DNA of 64,000 nucleotides, from assembly GCA_001939145.1 (NCBI GenBank), contig LSRX01000854.1, positions 120,634 to 184,633 on the forward strand, read 5' to 3'. The position numbers and the translations under genes are program-made. Each line of letters opens with the position of its first letter. Within the stretch, counting starts at the first letter, position 1. Shown piece after piece: positions 33,864-45,993 of this stretch. Source of the DNA: Symbiodinium microadriaticum (lineage: Eukaryota > Sar > Dinophyceae > Suessiales > Symbiodiniaceae). The notes beneath the pieces were generated by a model that saw only the letters and a list, made by a program, of their open reading frames with translations, was not told the DNA's origin and did no database searches.

Positions 33864-36800
33864 GCCCTGCAAGCAGACGAGGAGGTCGTGCTGGCTGCAC
33901 TGCGTTGGGACGCGCAGGCGCATTCCCAAGCATGGCACTTGGCATCCCTTCTAAGCGTAGGTGCCCAGTGTGCGCAGTCACAGGTCCTCGCTTTTGCTGC
34001 GCCGGCGCTGCTCGAAAACCGAAGCTTCGCGCTGCGCGCCGTGGCCTGCGATGGCCGTTCCCTGGAGTCGCTCGCCGCGGGCAATGAGGGCAAAATGCGC
34101 ACATGACGTTCACGATGTTCACGATCTCAGGTTTTTGAGCGGCGCATTCAGAGACGACCGCGAGGCCAGGCCGTGTCGGTAAGAAAGGCTGTCTCTCATC
34201 TTCTTGGAGCTTCTTCGATTCCTGACCGGGCTGCCTTCATACGAAGCCGCTTGCAGAGATTCTGCTTGAAATTAAAGCAGGCCATGAGTGCTGGCACACG
34301 TCGGGGGCCGTCAGAATGAGAGTGTTGACCAGCTCCATTTGCACTTTGAACTTCCATCGCCTACGGATGCGCTAGGCCACTAGCCTCGCAAGCTGATTCG
34401 GAAACCAGGATGCTGCGGTAAGGAATGCTATACCTTGCGTCGTAGGAGGCCAGTGACGCTCAACCAATCTCGTGCCACACGTACATGTTGAAGCATCCGC
34501 CCTACAGAACACAAGTTTTCGTACGATGTACCCGTGACACTGCAAGACGCTGTGCAATTAGTGCAATTAGTGGAAGTTTCCGCTGCATGGAGGTTGTCCT
34601 TGCTGCTGTCAGCGGGATCCTTGGAGTTGTCTGGATATCTGGATAGCACAGCCGATTGAGGTGCCATCGGGTTGTTGGAGACGCAGAAGTCCACAACATG
34701 CGCATGTGGGTGACAAAGCGATCGTATTGTCGTATCGCATGCGCCGACAAGCCCACTCGACTCCGTACCACATGATATTCTTCGTCGCACCTGCCAGCTT
34801 TAATTTAGGTTCGGTGAACGACGTGATGATATTGATGGTCGGTGCCGGACATTCTCTTGCTGTGTTCATGAAAATCCGACTTGATCGTCGTGGCTCCGAA
34901 GACAGTGGACAGCGGTAGCAGGTAGCAGGTAGTCTGCATATGCATTGATGCCAGTGTCGTCTTGACTTATCGCCACCGCAATTCGTGACACAACTCCCCT
35001 CGAGCTGCGCAATGTGAGGTCAATATGGCTTTATGCTTGAGCACGCTGGTGATGTTCTTCGGGCAGACAAGCAAGTGGTGCTGGCAACTGTGAGACAGAC
35101 CGGCATTGCTCTACAGTTTGCCTCAGAGGAGAGATGCCGTGCAAGCGGAGTCGCACGGCCGATACCTCTGACACATGGTGCGCTGAGCCGGGCAGGAGAT
35201 GTGTGCAGACAGAGACGTCGTCATGGAGGCGGTCAGGCACCCAAGGGTCGCGTCGCGGGCTGGAGTCGAAATTGAAGGGCTGCTGCGGTGCAGGCAAAAT
35301 GGATTGGCATTGGAGTTTGCGTGCGAGAAGCTGCGAGCTGATCGAGAGTTGGTCCGGACAGCGTGTTGTCAGGAGAGGGAGAGGGAGAGAGAGTGCCTGA
35401 GGGATATGGCTTCAGATCGCATCGTCGCCTTCGCCTCTTTGATTGGATGCATGTCAGGACGGCCTTGCGCTGGCACTGGCTTCTGCAGCTTTGCGAGGCG
35501 ATCGCGAGGCCAGGCGTGCAGCTGAGGTTTGAAGGTTGGAGTAATTAAGGCGTTTGGCACATTTGGCACGAAAGCTATTCCAGAGCTTCCCAACTCCTGA
35601 CTGACACGAGGTGGTTCTGGAAGCTGTCCGCAGGCAAGGGAGGATGCTGGCAGCTGGTCAGCAAGCACTCTCGAGAGCGGTTCCTCGTGGCACTTTGCAC
35701 TCTGCGCCTTGTGCGCTTCGCAAGGAGTTTGCAGCTGAAGAGCTGCAGGCAGACCGAGACCTGGTGCTCGCTGCTGTGAGGACTGTCCACTTGGCAAAGC
35801 CCAGCAAAGCCTTCCGCCTTCCAACCCCGCACTGTGGGAGGACCTCCGGCATGGCGTTGAGCTTCGCAGCGGCGCCGCTGCGCTGTGACCGTGTTGGGAA
35901 CTCATCGGGTCTCAGAAGCATTGCATCAGCCGTGGTCACGACGTGACTGGAACTGAGGAGATCGTGCTCATTGCCGTGGCGCAGAATGGCAACATGCTGG
36001 ACTGTACATACCGGCGAAGCCAGCTTCGGCCGGTTTGAATAAGGCAGATTTCAGTTGCCAGGAGCAGGCTGCCCTGCCTCTCCGTGGCGACAAGGAGGTG
36101 CCGACAGCGGAATGCGACCGTCGGACGTGCAATGAAATGTCATCCAGCTCCCTGCAGATTCTGGTCGTGCCGCGTCGTTGCCCGAAAGTCGTATAGGGCA
36201 TGGCCCGCATGGCGGTATAGTCAAAAGCCGGTAGCAGGTCGTCTTGAGCGCGTTGAGATCTGCGGGCCGCGCCTTGCTTTACGCTGCCGTCGACCTGAAG
36301 GCTGCTTTGTGTTTGGCGGATTTTGGAGTCATTCGTCTGCAGCACTGGAGGCGGGGGTTGATGTCCTCCTTCAGCTTCTGGAGTGCCATGGCTCCGTCCT
36401 GAGCTGCTGCACTCTCTCCGACGAAGATGTGCAGAGCCTTGCCAGGCGCGGCTTGAGCTGTTCTGAAGCCCAGGATTGTGCGAAGTGTAGCTGTGGGCAA
36501 GGCACAACATCGAGAGAACCCTCGCCGAGGGTGCTGTCGAGCTGCGCGAGGTGCTTCGCAATCTCATCCAGGGAAGCCCAGCCTTGGAATCTGGTGGTTT
36601 CGTGTTTGCAAATACCCTCCTCTGCCCTGATTCTGCTGTGTCATGCTGTATCGCCTGTATCCCTTCGTTTGGCTGTCCATTGTAACAGATGCAGCAATGT
36701 TGCCTGTCGTGTGAGGATGCAGAAGTGCTGATGGCGATGGTGAAGCAGCACAGCAGCGTGGCGCAGTCCGTAGCATAGGTTCCCACGTGGCAAGACCGCC

Positions 36801-37745
36801 AGCTACACGAGGTAACATTCTTGCCTTCGCGTCGCCGGGCATGAGGGCACATAAAGAACTGGCCCCTGGCCCGCAGGAGACTCTGTAGCCCTGGCCATAC
36901 CTGGCCTTTCACAGAGCGCAGGTGCTCTGTGCGGTGCGACAAAACGGCCTGGCCTTGAAGATGGCAGCTGAAGAGCTGCGGAACAATGCGGAAGTCGCAG
37001 CCTGGCCTGGACGAAAGGAGTTTTCTGAATCTTCTCTTTGTGGCTCACTTGGAGACCTGCAAATCATCAGGTCTGCGCAGCGGTCGCGCAGAACGGCTTG
37101 GCTTTGGAGCTCTTCGCCTGGACTTAGATTGAATCTCGGGGTCGGGGGGAATCCGGGAAGCTGAAGACAAAGCCGAGGTTTGCCAGCGATGCTCTGCGGG
37201 CTGACCGAAAAACGGTGAAGTGCGCACTTCACCAGGATGGCCAGGCCCGGCGGGGGGACTACTTGGCCGCAGTCCAGGCCCGGGGGTCTTTGTTGGGGTC
37301 ATTGTGTCTCCTGGAGCAGGCGCTGCAATATGCGGCGGAGGTTCTCAGCATCCTGGCCTGGCGGATTTGTTAGGTCCTAGGTGCCATGTTCCAGCGCCAG
37401 CGCGCTGGCTCTCTGACTGCGGCTGCAAGGAAGAGATCATGAGCTGGTCATGGCTGCTGTCGAGGAGGACTCCGCGAACACGATGGCCGCAGGTCTTGCA
37501 GTTGGTGTGGTCGGTCAGTCGACGGACGGGCATGGATGGGCTGTTGAACCTTCTGATCAGCTTACCAGCCCATTTGTGTTGCTGTCACAACATGTGTCTG
37601 CAATCCTGGGCTTAGAAGCTGATTTGTGTTGCTGTCACAACATGTGTTTGCAATCCTGGGCTTACAAGCTGATTTGTGTTGCTGTCACAACATGTGTTTG
37701 CAATCCTGGTGGTGACGACATTGTCATGGCCGTGCTAGGATGTTC
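33864..37745 (+). CDS. DUF4116 repeat protein
   Basis: At least a dozen short exons encode the DUF4116 repeat (consensus about L..DREVVLAAVRQNGLALEFA). Examples: QADEEVVLAALRWDAQA (33870-33920); LRADKQVVLATVRQTGIALQ (about 35057-35117); DRDVVMEAVR joined to QNGLALEFACEKLRADREL (35210-35236 and 35294-35356); VVLEAVRRQGRML (35611-35649); EFAAEELQADRDLVLAAVR (35725-35780); SGMALSFAAAPLRCDR (35841-35892). Then EIVLIAVAQNGNML (35958-35999), VVLSALRSAGRALLYAA (36238-36291), EVLMAMVKQHSSVAQ (36722-36766), VLCAVRQNGLALKMAAEEL (36922-36978), AVAQNGLALELFA (about 37080-37118), ASDALRADRKTVKCALHQDG (37182-37241), DHELVMAAVEEDSANTMAA (37435-37491) and DDIVMAVL (37716-37739). The repeat's function is unknown. 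Introns use GC, GT and apparently GA donors. The N-terminus may be the ubiquitin-like exon at 31393. The 3' end is not fixed. Confidence 0.8.
37573..37709 (+). repeat. 50-bp tandem repeat, 2.8 copies
   Basis: Units start at 37573, 37623 and 37673, each beginning TTGTGTTGCTGTCACAACAT and running through CAATCCTGG. The period (50) is not a multiple of three and the tract lies between DUF4116 exons, so it is probably an intronic minisatellite. The copies differ by only two or three bases. Confidence 0.9.
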
Positions 37746-37809
37746 TTGCCTCTCACTTCGCTGCACCCGTGCTACCCCAAGCCGGCAGTGACGAAGACCA
37801 GAGAGAAAC

Positions 37810-38540
37810 ATGTGGGAGAATGTCTTTCAACTCCGAGGAGCTGCAAAGCGCTTTGCAGCTCATGGACCGGCCATGCCCTTCGCAGAGGCCCAACATGGCC
37901 CAACGCACGCCGCACTCCCTGCAACTTGCTGCTTTCCTTCGTCAGGTGTCCCGCACCACACTGGCACCGGCAGAAGCGTCGCAAAACTGAGCCCCGTGCT
38001 TCGTCGCTTCCAAAATGTTGGCATATGTTGGCAGTGTGCAAGCTCGGGGAGTCTGCCGAGTGTGTTCTTCGCTGCGATTACACTGACATACACTGAGCAG
38101 ACTTAGTGGACTTCCCGCGCAGGGAGACCTCGCATCGTTCCTTCCGAGGAGGTGCAGAGCTTGGATGCAAAGTTAGAAGTGCGTTTCCCATCCTGCACAT
38201 GTCCGGCTCACAGAGGCACGGAGTTCAGCGTCAGAAGGTGGAGAAGGACGGAGTGCTGAATCTCTTGAAACGGCTCGTTCTGTTGATGTCAGTGCCACCG
38301 TTGCGCCGTAGGATGCACGGCCTTTGCAAGCGCATCTTTTGAAATCGAGGAGTCTTGACTTGGCTTTCCCTACTAAGTGCTGATGCCTTTCTATGTCAAG
38401 TCATGTCGCACCAGGAAGGAAGCTGATCCCAAGGATGTTGTGACCTTTGAGGTGTCCAAGGATTCCGCTTTGCGAATCGGTTGTGTGGGCACTGGATAAT
38501 ACTTGATGTAACTGCGTGCAGAATGTAGTTCGTCAGCAGC
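37810..38540. other. Unresolved 3' end of the DUF4116 gene and spacer
   Basis: The frame at 37820-37865 reads MSFNSEELQSALQLMDR and may be a last DUF4116 exon. No other coding segment can be supported. Confidence 0.35.
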
Positions 38541-41500
38541 ATGAGGAAAAGCGGTATAGCACGGCAGGATACGGAGGTGTCGGACGAGCATGCCGAAGAG
38601 TTGACACGCCCCAGGACTAGCAGCATGCCACGCACGAAGGCATCGACCATCGATTTATTAGAGAAGTCGTCTTCAAGCCGAGGTCCAACAGGACAAAAAC
38701 CCTACAAAGCCAGCGAACCGAGCGCGCCCAAGAAGCTCCCCGCGTCTTCCAGGAGCAAGTGCCCACCGAGATCTGAATCGAAAATGTCTGCAAAGGCCGG
38801 GTGTGCAGGGGGTTTCTCAGCCCCGGGAACAAGGGTCAACGCTCCAAATGACAGGCCATCGCCGTAACCAATGCAGACCACGATGAGCTTGAGGAAGGCG
38901 AAGTGAGCGATACTGGCATGACAGACTCTGGCCCGTACTTGGCCGCAAGATGCCGTGTTGTGCGTTCAACTTATTGTGTTGTGCATGGCTTTCGTTCCGC
39001 TGCCGCGTTCTTGCTGCCTAGGCCGTGCGTGAGCATCGCAGCCGAAGCCGAAGGGGAGGTATCCGACGCATCCGACTCTGACGGGGAGGCCATGCGAGTT
39101 CTCGGCACGGGGTCATGTGGTCATGTGGCTGCGCACAGAGTGTGCAGTGCAGGTTTTTGAGGCGGTTGAGGATTCCAAAGACTTGGAGGAAGGCGAGGTT
39201 GCCGAGCTCGAAGAGCGCCTCGGCACATGGTCACACTCATTGTGAAGCGGAGCTCAGTTCTCTTTCAGGACTGCTTCAGCTCCAGCCCTGGAGCCTGGAG
39301 AAGTGGAAGAGGCTGAGGCCGAAGAGAGCGACCCCACGGAACCGGAGGAAAGTGAGGAGGAAGGGAATGAAGGGAGCCAAAGCGGCGAGGAGGGCAAGGA
39401 GGGCAGTACAAAACAGTTGGCTGAGGAAAGTGGGGAGGTCACGGAAACAGAAGCGGCCGCTGCGTGGCTGGGCATGTGTATAAGTTGCGAGCTGGAAGCT
39501 TTGAGGACGCAGCATAATTCACCCGGCATGATCTAAGGGCGGAGTCCTCTTCGGACGGTGAGTGCGAAGAGGCTGCCCAAGGCTCAATGCCTTCCAAGAG
39601 TGAGCAGGCCAAGGCGGCCAAGGGGTGGATCCAGGGCTTCAAAACACGGAACTTCGCTCCATTCAGGATCGTGGACTGCACCCGCCCAACGAGCTGCTGT
39701 GCGAGTCGCCAGCTTCTCGCCGAAGATCACCGAAAGCCCGGAATACATCAAGGCGCCATGCAAAGCGACCTCGCAGTCCCAGCTGGCGTGGAAGTCGTGT
39801 TGCTTGCCCGCAAGATGCATTGGGAAGCGAAGTTTCTCACTTGCGGAGTGTCTTGCTCCTCCAGGTGCGTGTGGCGAATCGCAAGAGGCTACCGAGGTGG
39901 GCTCGTTTCAGGTCTGGATGAGATTCTTTGCAGACGTAGGGCCTGGATATGCCTGGATGTTGAGTGCATTGGATAGATGCGTGATCGCATGTGGCCCTGC
40001 AGGCGATCGGAGTGGGCCGGTACTCGCATCGAGCTCGGCCGCCGAACTCAACTTGTCTTTTTCATCTTCTAAAAGAGATTTTCTTCACGTTTTCACGACA
40101 AAGAAATCAAAGGCCTCTCCCCTCGTCATCGCTCAAGCTCGAGCCGCAGCCGCAGGAGGACAAGGCGGACCCACCTGGGCAGGTGTGGATACTGGGTTGG
40201 CCACATGCCACATTCGCGTTCAGGTCTCGAAAGCGCGATTCCAGGCCTGTAAGACCGAACTTGAGGCAAGGGCAAAGCAAGTGGGACGTGAGGCCAGGCT
40301 CTGCTTTGCTCCGCAGCTCCGCTTCCCTCCTGGTTCGTCTCCGTCCCTGCAGGCCAGATCCCACGAATCCTGACCAGAAGCCGCTGAAGCGCTTGGTGGA
40401 TCCCACCGCAAATGGAAAGAAGCGCCGGGAGCTCTACGTCGGCAATCTCCCGCAACACAAGGCCCAGTCTCCCGAGATGCACCGAGACTGAGGGCGTAGT
40501 GTGGCTGTCATGGCTTGACCAGTCATTGCAGGTGGATGAGCCCATGCTGCGACAAGCCTTCAACCGCCTTTTCTTATCGCTTCCCAGTTTCGTGGAGAGA
40601 TACCCAGACATTGTCGACGTCGTACGTTCCCTTTACTTCCCGCCGAAGGGCGAAGGGATGTTTGCATTTGTGGAGTTCGTGGATGATGTCCTCACAACGA
40701 CTGCTATGCAGATGAGTGGGTTCGAGCTTCAGAACAGGTCCATCAGGATTGGACGGCCGCAGAGCTACGAGCCGCCGCACGATGGAGAGCTCGCAGGCCT
40801 TGATGTTCAGCCTCTTCGTGAAAAGGGGCTGTTGCCTGCGGCGCCTCCCGGAGAAGGGAAAGAGGCCAAGGAAGGGGTGGCGAATGTCCTTCGTGAAGTG
40901 TACTTCGGAAACCTGGCCACTGGGATGGTGGACGAGGAGGCACGCGATGTGAGATGAAGTGTTTTCTGAGCCCCTCTGACTGTGATGAACCAGTCTTTCC
41001 AGGTTATGCGCGAACTGCTCCAGCCGGCAGCAGTTGAAGTCCCTGAATTTGACCCAGACTTGGGCCCAGCAATTTGCAAGGCGGGGAGGTCCGATGAGTG
41101 TCTTGAAAAACCCTGCCGCTGTGACTGTGACATCTACCACTGTCCTGCGCTGCAGGTCACCATTCCACAGCCTGGGAACTATTGCTTCGTCCTGTTTCAG
41201 AGTGCTGCTGTTGCCACCCGCATGATCTCCATCTTTGACGAGACAGTTGCATGCTTGAAGAGAGCATTACATCCGTTCGATGGATGGCGGTTAGGCTATC
41301 AGCGGCTACCACTTAATTCAGCGCAATAAACCAGGTGTGGTGCAGAGCCCTGACCTTATGAAGCCGAGGAGCTTTTCGGTCGCAAGATCCGAGTTGGACG
41401 TCCGAGTACCTGGAGCTGCAGAGAGCGCATGTCCATGATTAAGACATCTAGGAAACAAAGGACCCTAAAGTCTGCAGTCGCAAACAGCCTGACGCATGGT

Positions 41501-41900
41501 GCCTAAGAAGACGATGCTTGGAGCCTGTGGTTTCCTCAATTGAAAACAAAAGACGCTGGGGAAGGCAAGTACGCCGTCACCGTCAACGAAGCTCACGGCC
41601 AGCTCTCCTTGCCCCCCTTGCCGCCTCCGAGCACTTCGGTCGTGCCTCCGCCGGCTCCGTCGGCTGTCCCGTTGGCGCCACATTTGCTCAAGGCACTGGG
41701 CTCAGGAATTGATGGGCTCGCGGCTTCCAGTCGATTTTGGGTTTGTGCTCCAAGGCTGCCAATGCTGAACTGGTGGCTGAATTGGCATCATGTCGCTGAG
41801 ATTCTGGGGGCCTGGCCTCATCTTGTAAGCGACATTTGAAAGAAGTCCGAGTTGGGCCCTGTTTCACCAAATCCATGAATTCAGAGGGAGTGTCTAGCAT
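38541..41900 (+). CDS. U2AF65-like splicing factor with two RRM domains
   Basis: A multi-exon gene. The acidic N-terminal exons carry repeated EEGEV blocks: LEEGEVSDTGM at about 38888-38920, AEGEVSDASDSDGEAM near 39045-39095, LEEGEVAELEERLG near 39185-39225, and EPGEVEEAEAEESDPTEPEE from about 39293. RRM1 begins with KRRELYVGNLPQ (RNP2, about 40420-40455) and continues after an intron as VDEPMLRQAFNRLF, GMFAFVEFVDD (RNP1) and QNRSIRIGRPQSYEPP (40531-40775). That closely matches the U2AF65 RRM1 pattern ending IRRPHDYQP. RRM2 reads REVYFGNLATGMVDEEA (about 40894-40944), VMRELLQPAA (41003-41040), NYCFVLFQSAAVATRM (about 41178-41226) and EELFGRKIRVGRPSTW (about 41360-41410). A proline-rich tail lies at about 41608-41720. 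U2AF65 binds the polypyrimidine tract during 3' splice-site choice. No U2AF-homology-motif RRM3 is seen. Confidence 0.75.
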
Positions 41901-42633
41901 CTAGTTGGCTCCAAGAAGAGTCTGCCAAGCAGCCGCGTGATCGCTCAGTAGTGGCTGCAATCAATGCAGTCATGGCTGCGAGATGCTGCACGTAGTTTTC
42001 ACGAAGGCCTCTCTTGCTAAGCTGCTCTTGCAGCGCGGCAAGGGCCCAAGTAAAAATTCAGAGGTTTCTGCTGTCTCTTGGACAAGAGAAGTATGCGAGG
42101 AGAGCACGGGAGCGGAGTAAGGTCCAGGAGGTCGATTTTGAATGGGGCTTTGAGAACTTTTGATGCTTGAATCAGTCTATCACCCCCGGCTCCACATGAA
42201 CGTCACAGCATCCAATAGAGCTGTGAAGCCGACTTGAGGGGAGAAAGGGCGAGTATGTTGTGCATGTGATGCGTGGTGCATACATCCACGTGCGGAGAGG
42301 TGAATGATTCCTGCTATGAACTTGTGGGCTCAGGTGGACTGGACTGAAACCCTCCAAGCCAGTCTTCGCTTTACCTGAAATTGGAAAGGGGCGGGAGATG
42401 CTTAACCATCGGCTGAAGTTGTTTGCCTTGCTGTCAGTCCACTTGGGTTAGTTTGACCATTCAGTATTTCATTTCACAGCCCCAGTACTCGTACGAAGCA
42501 AGAACCTTGACAGGTGACATGTGCACAAACGCTTGAGCCACCCAGTCAGAGGATACAGTACTGTAGAGTATAAATCTTCTTGGTGCTTTGCACGCCGGCC
42601 CTGTCTTGTCTGTAGCATCCTGCATCAGATGCC
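41901..42633. other. No confident gene
   Basis: Short frames only. The region probably holds the end of the splicing-factor gene and the 5' flank of the secreted-protein gene. Confidence 0.4.
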
Positions 42634-43011
42634 ATGTTCTTCACATCCGTCGGCTTCGCTTTCAGCTTGCTTGTCGCTCTCGCGCAGGGTCAACTTCTCA
42701 CAGGCTCGAGTGTTGTCGACGGATCTCAGCGCTTTTGCTCTTCTTGCACGGCAAGTTTGCGTTGCAGGAGGCGTAGGTTCCGCCGAGGGCTGCGCCGTGA
42801 CGCTGGACACAGAGCCCGGCTTGCTGCACCTGCTTCAGGAGGGTTTCGGGAAATTTCGGGCATGTTCGTGGCTTGGACACAGAGGTGTAAGGGGGAAACG
42901 GGTTCGCAGACCTGCTCTGGCAAGCCCCGCTTTGCAGCTTGGCAGGCGGCAGTTGCTCGTGGATCACCTGCCTCTAGGGCGAAGGCGGGTGCAGAAGGGC
43001 TGAAGTCGTCA
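42634..43011 (+). CDS. Putative secreted protein (signal peptide)
   Basis: ATG at 42634 opens MFFTSVGFAFSLLVALAQG followed by QLLTGSSVVDG: a typical signal peptide with a likely cleavage after AQG. A frame change near 42715-42750 leads to RQVCVAGGVGSAEGCAVTLD and TEPGLLHLLQEGFGKF, consistent with a very short intron or a misplaced boundary. The frame then turns arginine-rich and stops near 43003. Secretion or ER targeting is inferred; the mature function is unknown. A (CT)n microsatellite follows immediately. Confidence 0.4.
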
Positions 43012-43097
43012 CAGAGGTTAAACATGCAGGATGGCATTCATTGCGAGGAAACAGGATGCATCAGCCACTGATGACTGTTCTCCCGCCGGCGCTGATT

Positions 43098-43225
43098 CTC
43101 CCCCTCTCACTCTCTCTCTCTCTCTGTCTGCCTCTCTCTGTCTCGCTCTCTCTCTCTCTCTCTCCCTCCCTCCCGCTCCCTCTTTCCCCTGTCTCGCTCT
43201 TTCTCCCGCTCCCTCTCTCTGTCTT
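43098..43225. repeat. (CT)n-rich microsatellite
   Basis: An almost pure pyrimidine strand: TCTCTCTC runs with CCCTCCCTCCCGCTCCC interruptions. Confidence 0.9.
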
Positions 43226-43374
43226 TGTGTGCACCGTGTCTTTGATTTTTGCCGTATCATCCGGTGTCTGTGTGATTGCATGTTTTCGTGTCCTGCGTGT
43301 CATGAATTAGACTCGGCACACTTTGGGCTGCCCTAAGAGAGTCAGGCCAAAATGCACGCTGCTATTATACGCAC

Positions 43375-43808
43375 ATATGTATACATCTGCCATATGCCAT
43401 ATGCCATATAGGTACTCTTGTGTATATATACATGTATATGTACATATATATATATATACAATCACATACATATTTACATATTTGTATATATGTACAAAGA
43501 CATGCACACTGCGGTTCATAATGTGATTACGCTGCATCTCCGAGTCGAGATGCTGCAAAGAGGTCCGTCATTGCATCGTTCAGCGCGGTGCAGCATGGGA
43601 GAAGGAGGGATACTCTAGCAGGTTGCTAGTTGCACTTGTGGGGGTGGGTATACACATGCACATACACACACAGTTGCAAGCATATATACAATGTACATAT
43701 ACGCACCATCTTCATGCAAAATCACATACTGAAAATGGTTCAGCATGAGGACGTGATGCTTGTTTGCCGCTTGCACATACATATATATACTACATTAAGT
43801 TTACAGGT

Positions 43809-43843
<35 letters not shown>

Positions 43844-43879
43844 ACGTCTATATATATATATATACATATACATATATAC

Positions 43880-43910
<31 letters not shown>

Positions 43911-43952
43911 CATATATATATACATATATATACATACATACATACATAACTA

Positions 43953-43989
<37 letters not shown>

Positions 43990-44010
43990 ACATATATCCC
44001 CCCCCCCCCG
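43375..44010. repeat. (TA)n and (CATA)n microsatellite cluster ending in poly(C)
   Basis: TA/CATA tracts at 43425-43490, 43680-43705, 43780-43998 and a (TG)n at 43831-43843, ending in a C run at 43998-44010. Tyr/Ile open frames across it are artefacts. Confidence 0.9.
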
Positions 44011-45762
44011 AATGAACCACCGCGAGGTGCCGAGATAGTGCCATCAATCCTCCTACGTTTAGGCTTCTGGTGTATGACGCAGGTTTAATGTTAGGTTTTG
44101 AAGCCCCGAGGAGACAGCATACGTATATCGGCAGAAGCCTTCATTCTCAGTTCTTGCGACCCTTCACGCAGATAACGATGAAATTCATTTCGGTCTGAAT
44201 ACCCGAAGTTCAATATTGGGCCCGAGTGTTATCTCCCAAAGTAGCTTTCACTGCAGTCTCAGGTCAAAGCCCCAGCAACACATATGAATGACCGTTGGGC
44301 TTGACTGATTGCTATTCCTAAACAACAGTATCCCTAAGACTTACCCTGCCATTAAACCTTACATCGGCCGCAATTGTGATAGTAGTCTTCCATTTCATGT
44401 TCACCCAAAAAAACTTCCTTATGGATTCGCGTCTTAGTTCGTATGGATTAAAATGCTATGTCGACTGAACCCCATTACACATCTCCATATTTACTCCCAT
44501 ATCGACTTGAAGGTTAACACAATAACATGCATCAGCCTGATTGGCCCCCCGATAGTAAGGATATTGCAGGCCCCTTGGCAACGCTAATATTGGACCTGAC
44601 TCCAAGATGGACCTTATTTGCAAACTTCACATTACCCGTATGCTGTTCCCTTTGGTAACCTTCGTACTGCACAGGATACATCCTTCCACAGCAATCCGAA
44701 CAATGGTTTTAGGAGAAACCCCGCCCATTGGCCTCAGAGGTTTTTAGGGATGATACCAGCATTTGTTTGTTTACCCCAACATATTGTATGTGGCACCCCC
44801 TTTCTCACTGTAGCATGTAGTATATGATCATCTCGGATTTGCTGTCGGACTTGCCCGTACGCGTGTATGTACATTTATGTGTATATACACATGTTTTGAT
44901 ATCGGAGGATGGTCAAGAAGCTGTTCCCATGACTTCTGATGAAGCGCAACGAATGCTCAGACATAATTGCTACCTCGTTTTCTATTTGCAACTTTCACCC
45001 GCTAATGGTTCTGTCATATCTTTGTGACACGTGCCATCCTCGGGAACCTCGGTTCAGGATGGCTTTTCGTCTTGCGAGAAAGCTGAAACAGCATGCTCTA
45101 CAGCCGGGCGGTTAATACGCCTGTCTCGACACTGATCGCTAGGCCTTGAGACTCTCGGGCAGCGCTTTCAAAGTCAAAAATGTATATACACATGCTAACC
45201 CTAAGGTTAAACCTGTATACTAGATACCAACATAATGACGAGGATCGCTAACTGACTCCTGATTCCAAACAACATCAACCTAACCCTATCCTTGTCGTTC
45301 GTCTTTATGTCAATGTATATCGTAATATTCGCCCTGACAGCAGCCTGAAGCGATCCATAGTTGGCTTCGTATAATTTGACCCCGATGTTTCTCTTATTCA
45401 ATTTACAGCCTTAGTCAGCAAAAGAATCGCAGTGGTAGCGGTGATACCCTGACATCCTGGGTCCTGGTCTGTGTTAAACCTGCAGTACTAGCTCTCTATG
45501 TAGCCCACAACTGGTTCGAATAATGTACTGGTTATTACCAATTGTATAGTATTAATGCTAAGCGGAACCAAATCCCAACAGTAATGACACTCGAACCTTA
45601 TTGGCAACACTAATTCGTAACGCTCACAAACAACAAATGAGACATACACATTCTTTGCGGAACTCTTTGGTCTTTGAATTAAATACCAAATTATCCTAGG
45701 AAAAAAGTTTGATTTTTGGCCCAAAACCATCTTTTTCCCAGGAAAAGTTAATTTTCGGTTGA

Positions 45763-45796
45763 AAAACCAACTTTTTCCTAGGAAAAAGTTGGTTTT
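45763..45796. repeat. 34-bp perfect palindrome
   Basis: Two 17-bp arms meet at CCTAGG (45777-45782). The outer arms are AAAACCAACTTTTTC and its exact complement. It could form a cruciform or a hairpin transcript. Similar half-units flank it at 45697-45720, 45735-45755 and 45840-45860. Confidence 0.95.
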
Positions 45797-45851
45797 CGGT
45801 CGGAGCCCAAAAGATGTCATTTTTGGCTTTTTTGGCTTTCCCTAGAAAAAA

Positions 45852-45993
45852 GTTGGTTTCTGATTGGAAGAGTACAGTGTTGCCGTTACCTGCGTGCTCA
45901 CGTCGAACCTGAACGAGGTGCCTGGCGGTTGGTTTTTGAATGGAAGAGTACAGTGTTGTGATTGAGTGCGTGCTCACGTCGAACCTGAACGAG
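45852..45993 (+). repeat. 66-bp direct repeat pair, 76-bp period
   Basis: 45852-45917 and 45928-45993 share GTTGGTTT.TGA.TGGAAGAG, TACAGTGTTG and TGCGTGCTCACGTCGAACCT, ending GAACGAG. They differ at one internal block. Confidence 0.9.

Noticed and set aside
43081-43281. Arg/Glu-rich - strand frame
   Set aside because: The complement of the (CT)n tract reads as RERERE.
43630-44038. 152-codon Tyr/Ile-rich + strand frame
   Set aside because: Translation of (TA)n and (CATA)n microsatellites.
45190-45290. Internal telomere tract
   Set aside because: Only isolated CTAACCCTA words, no tandem array.
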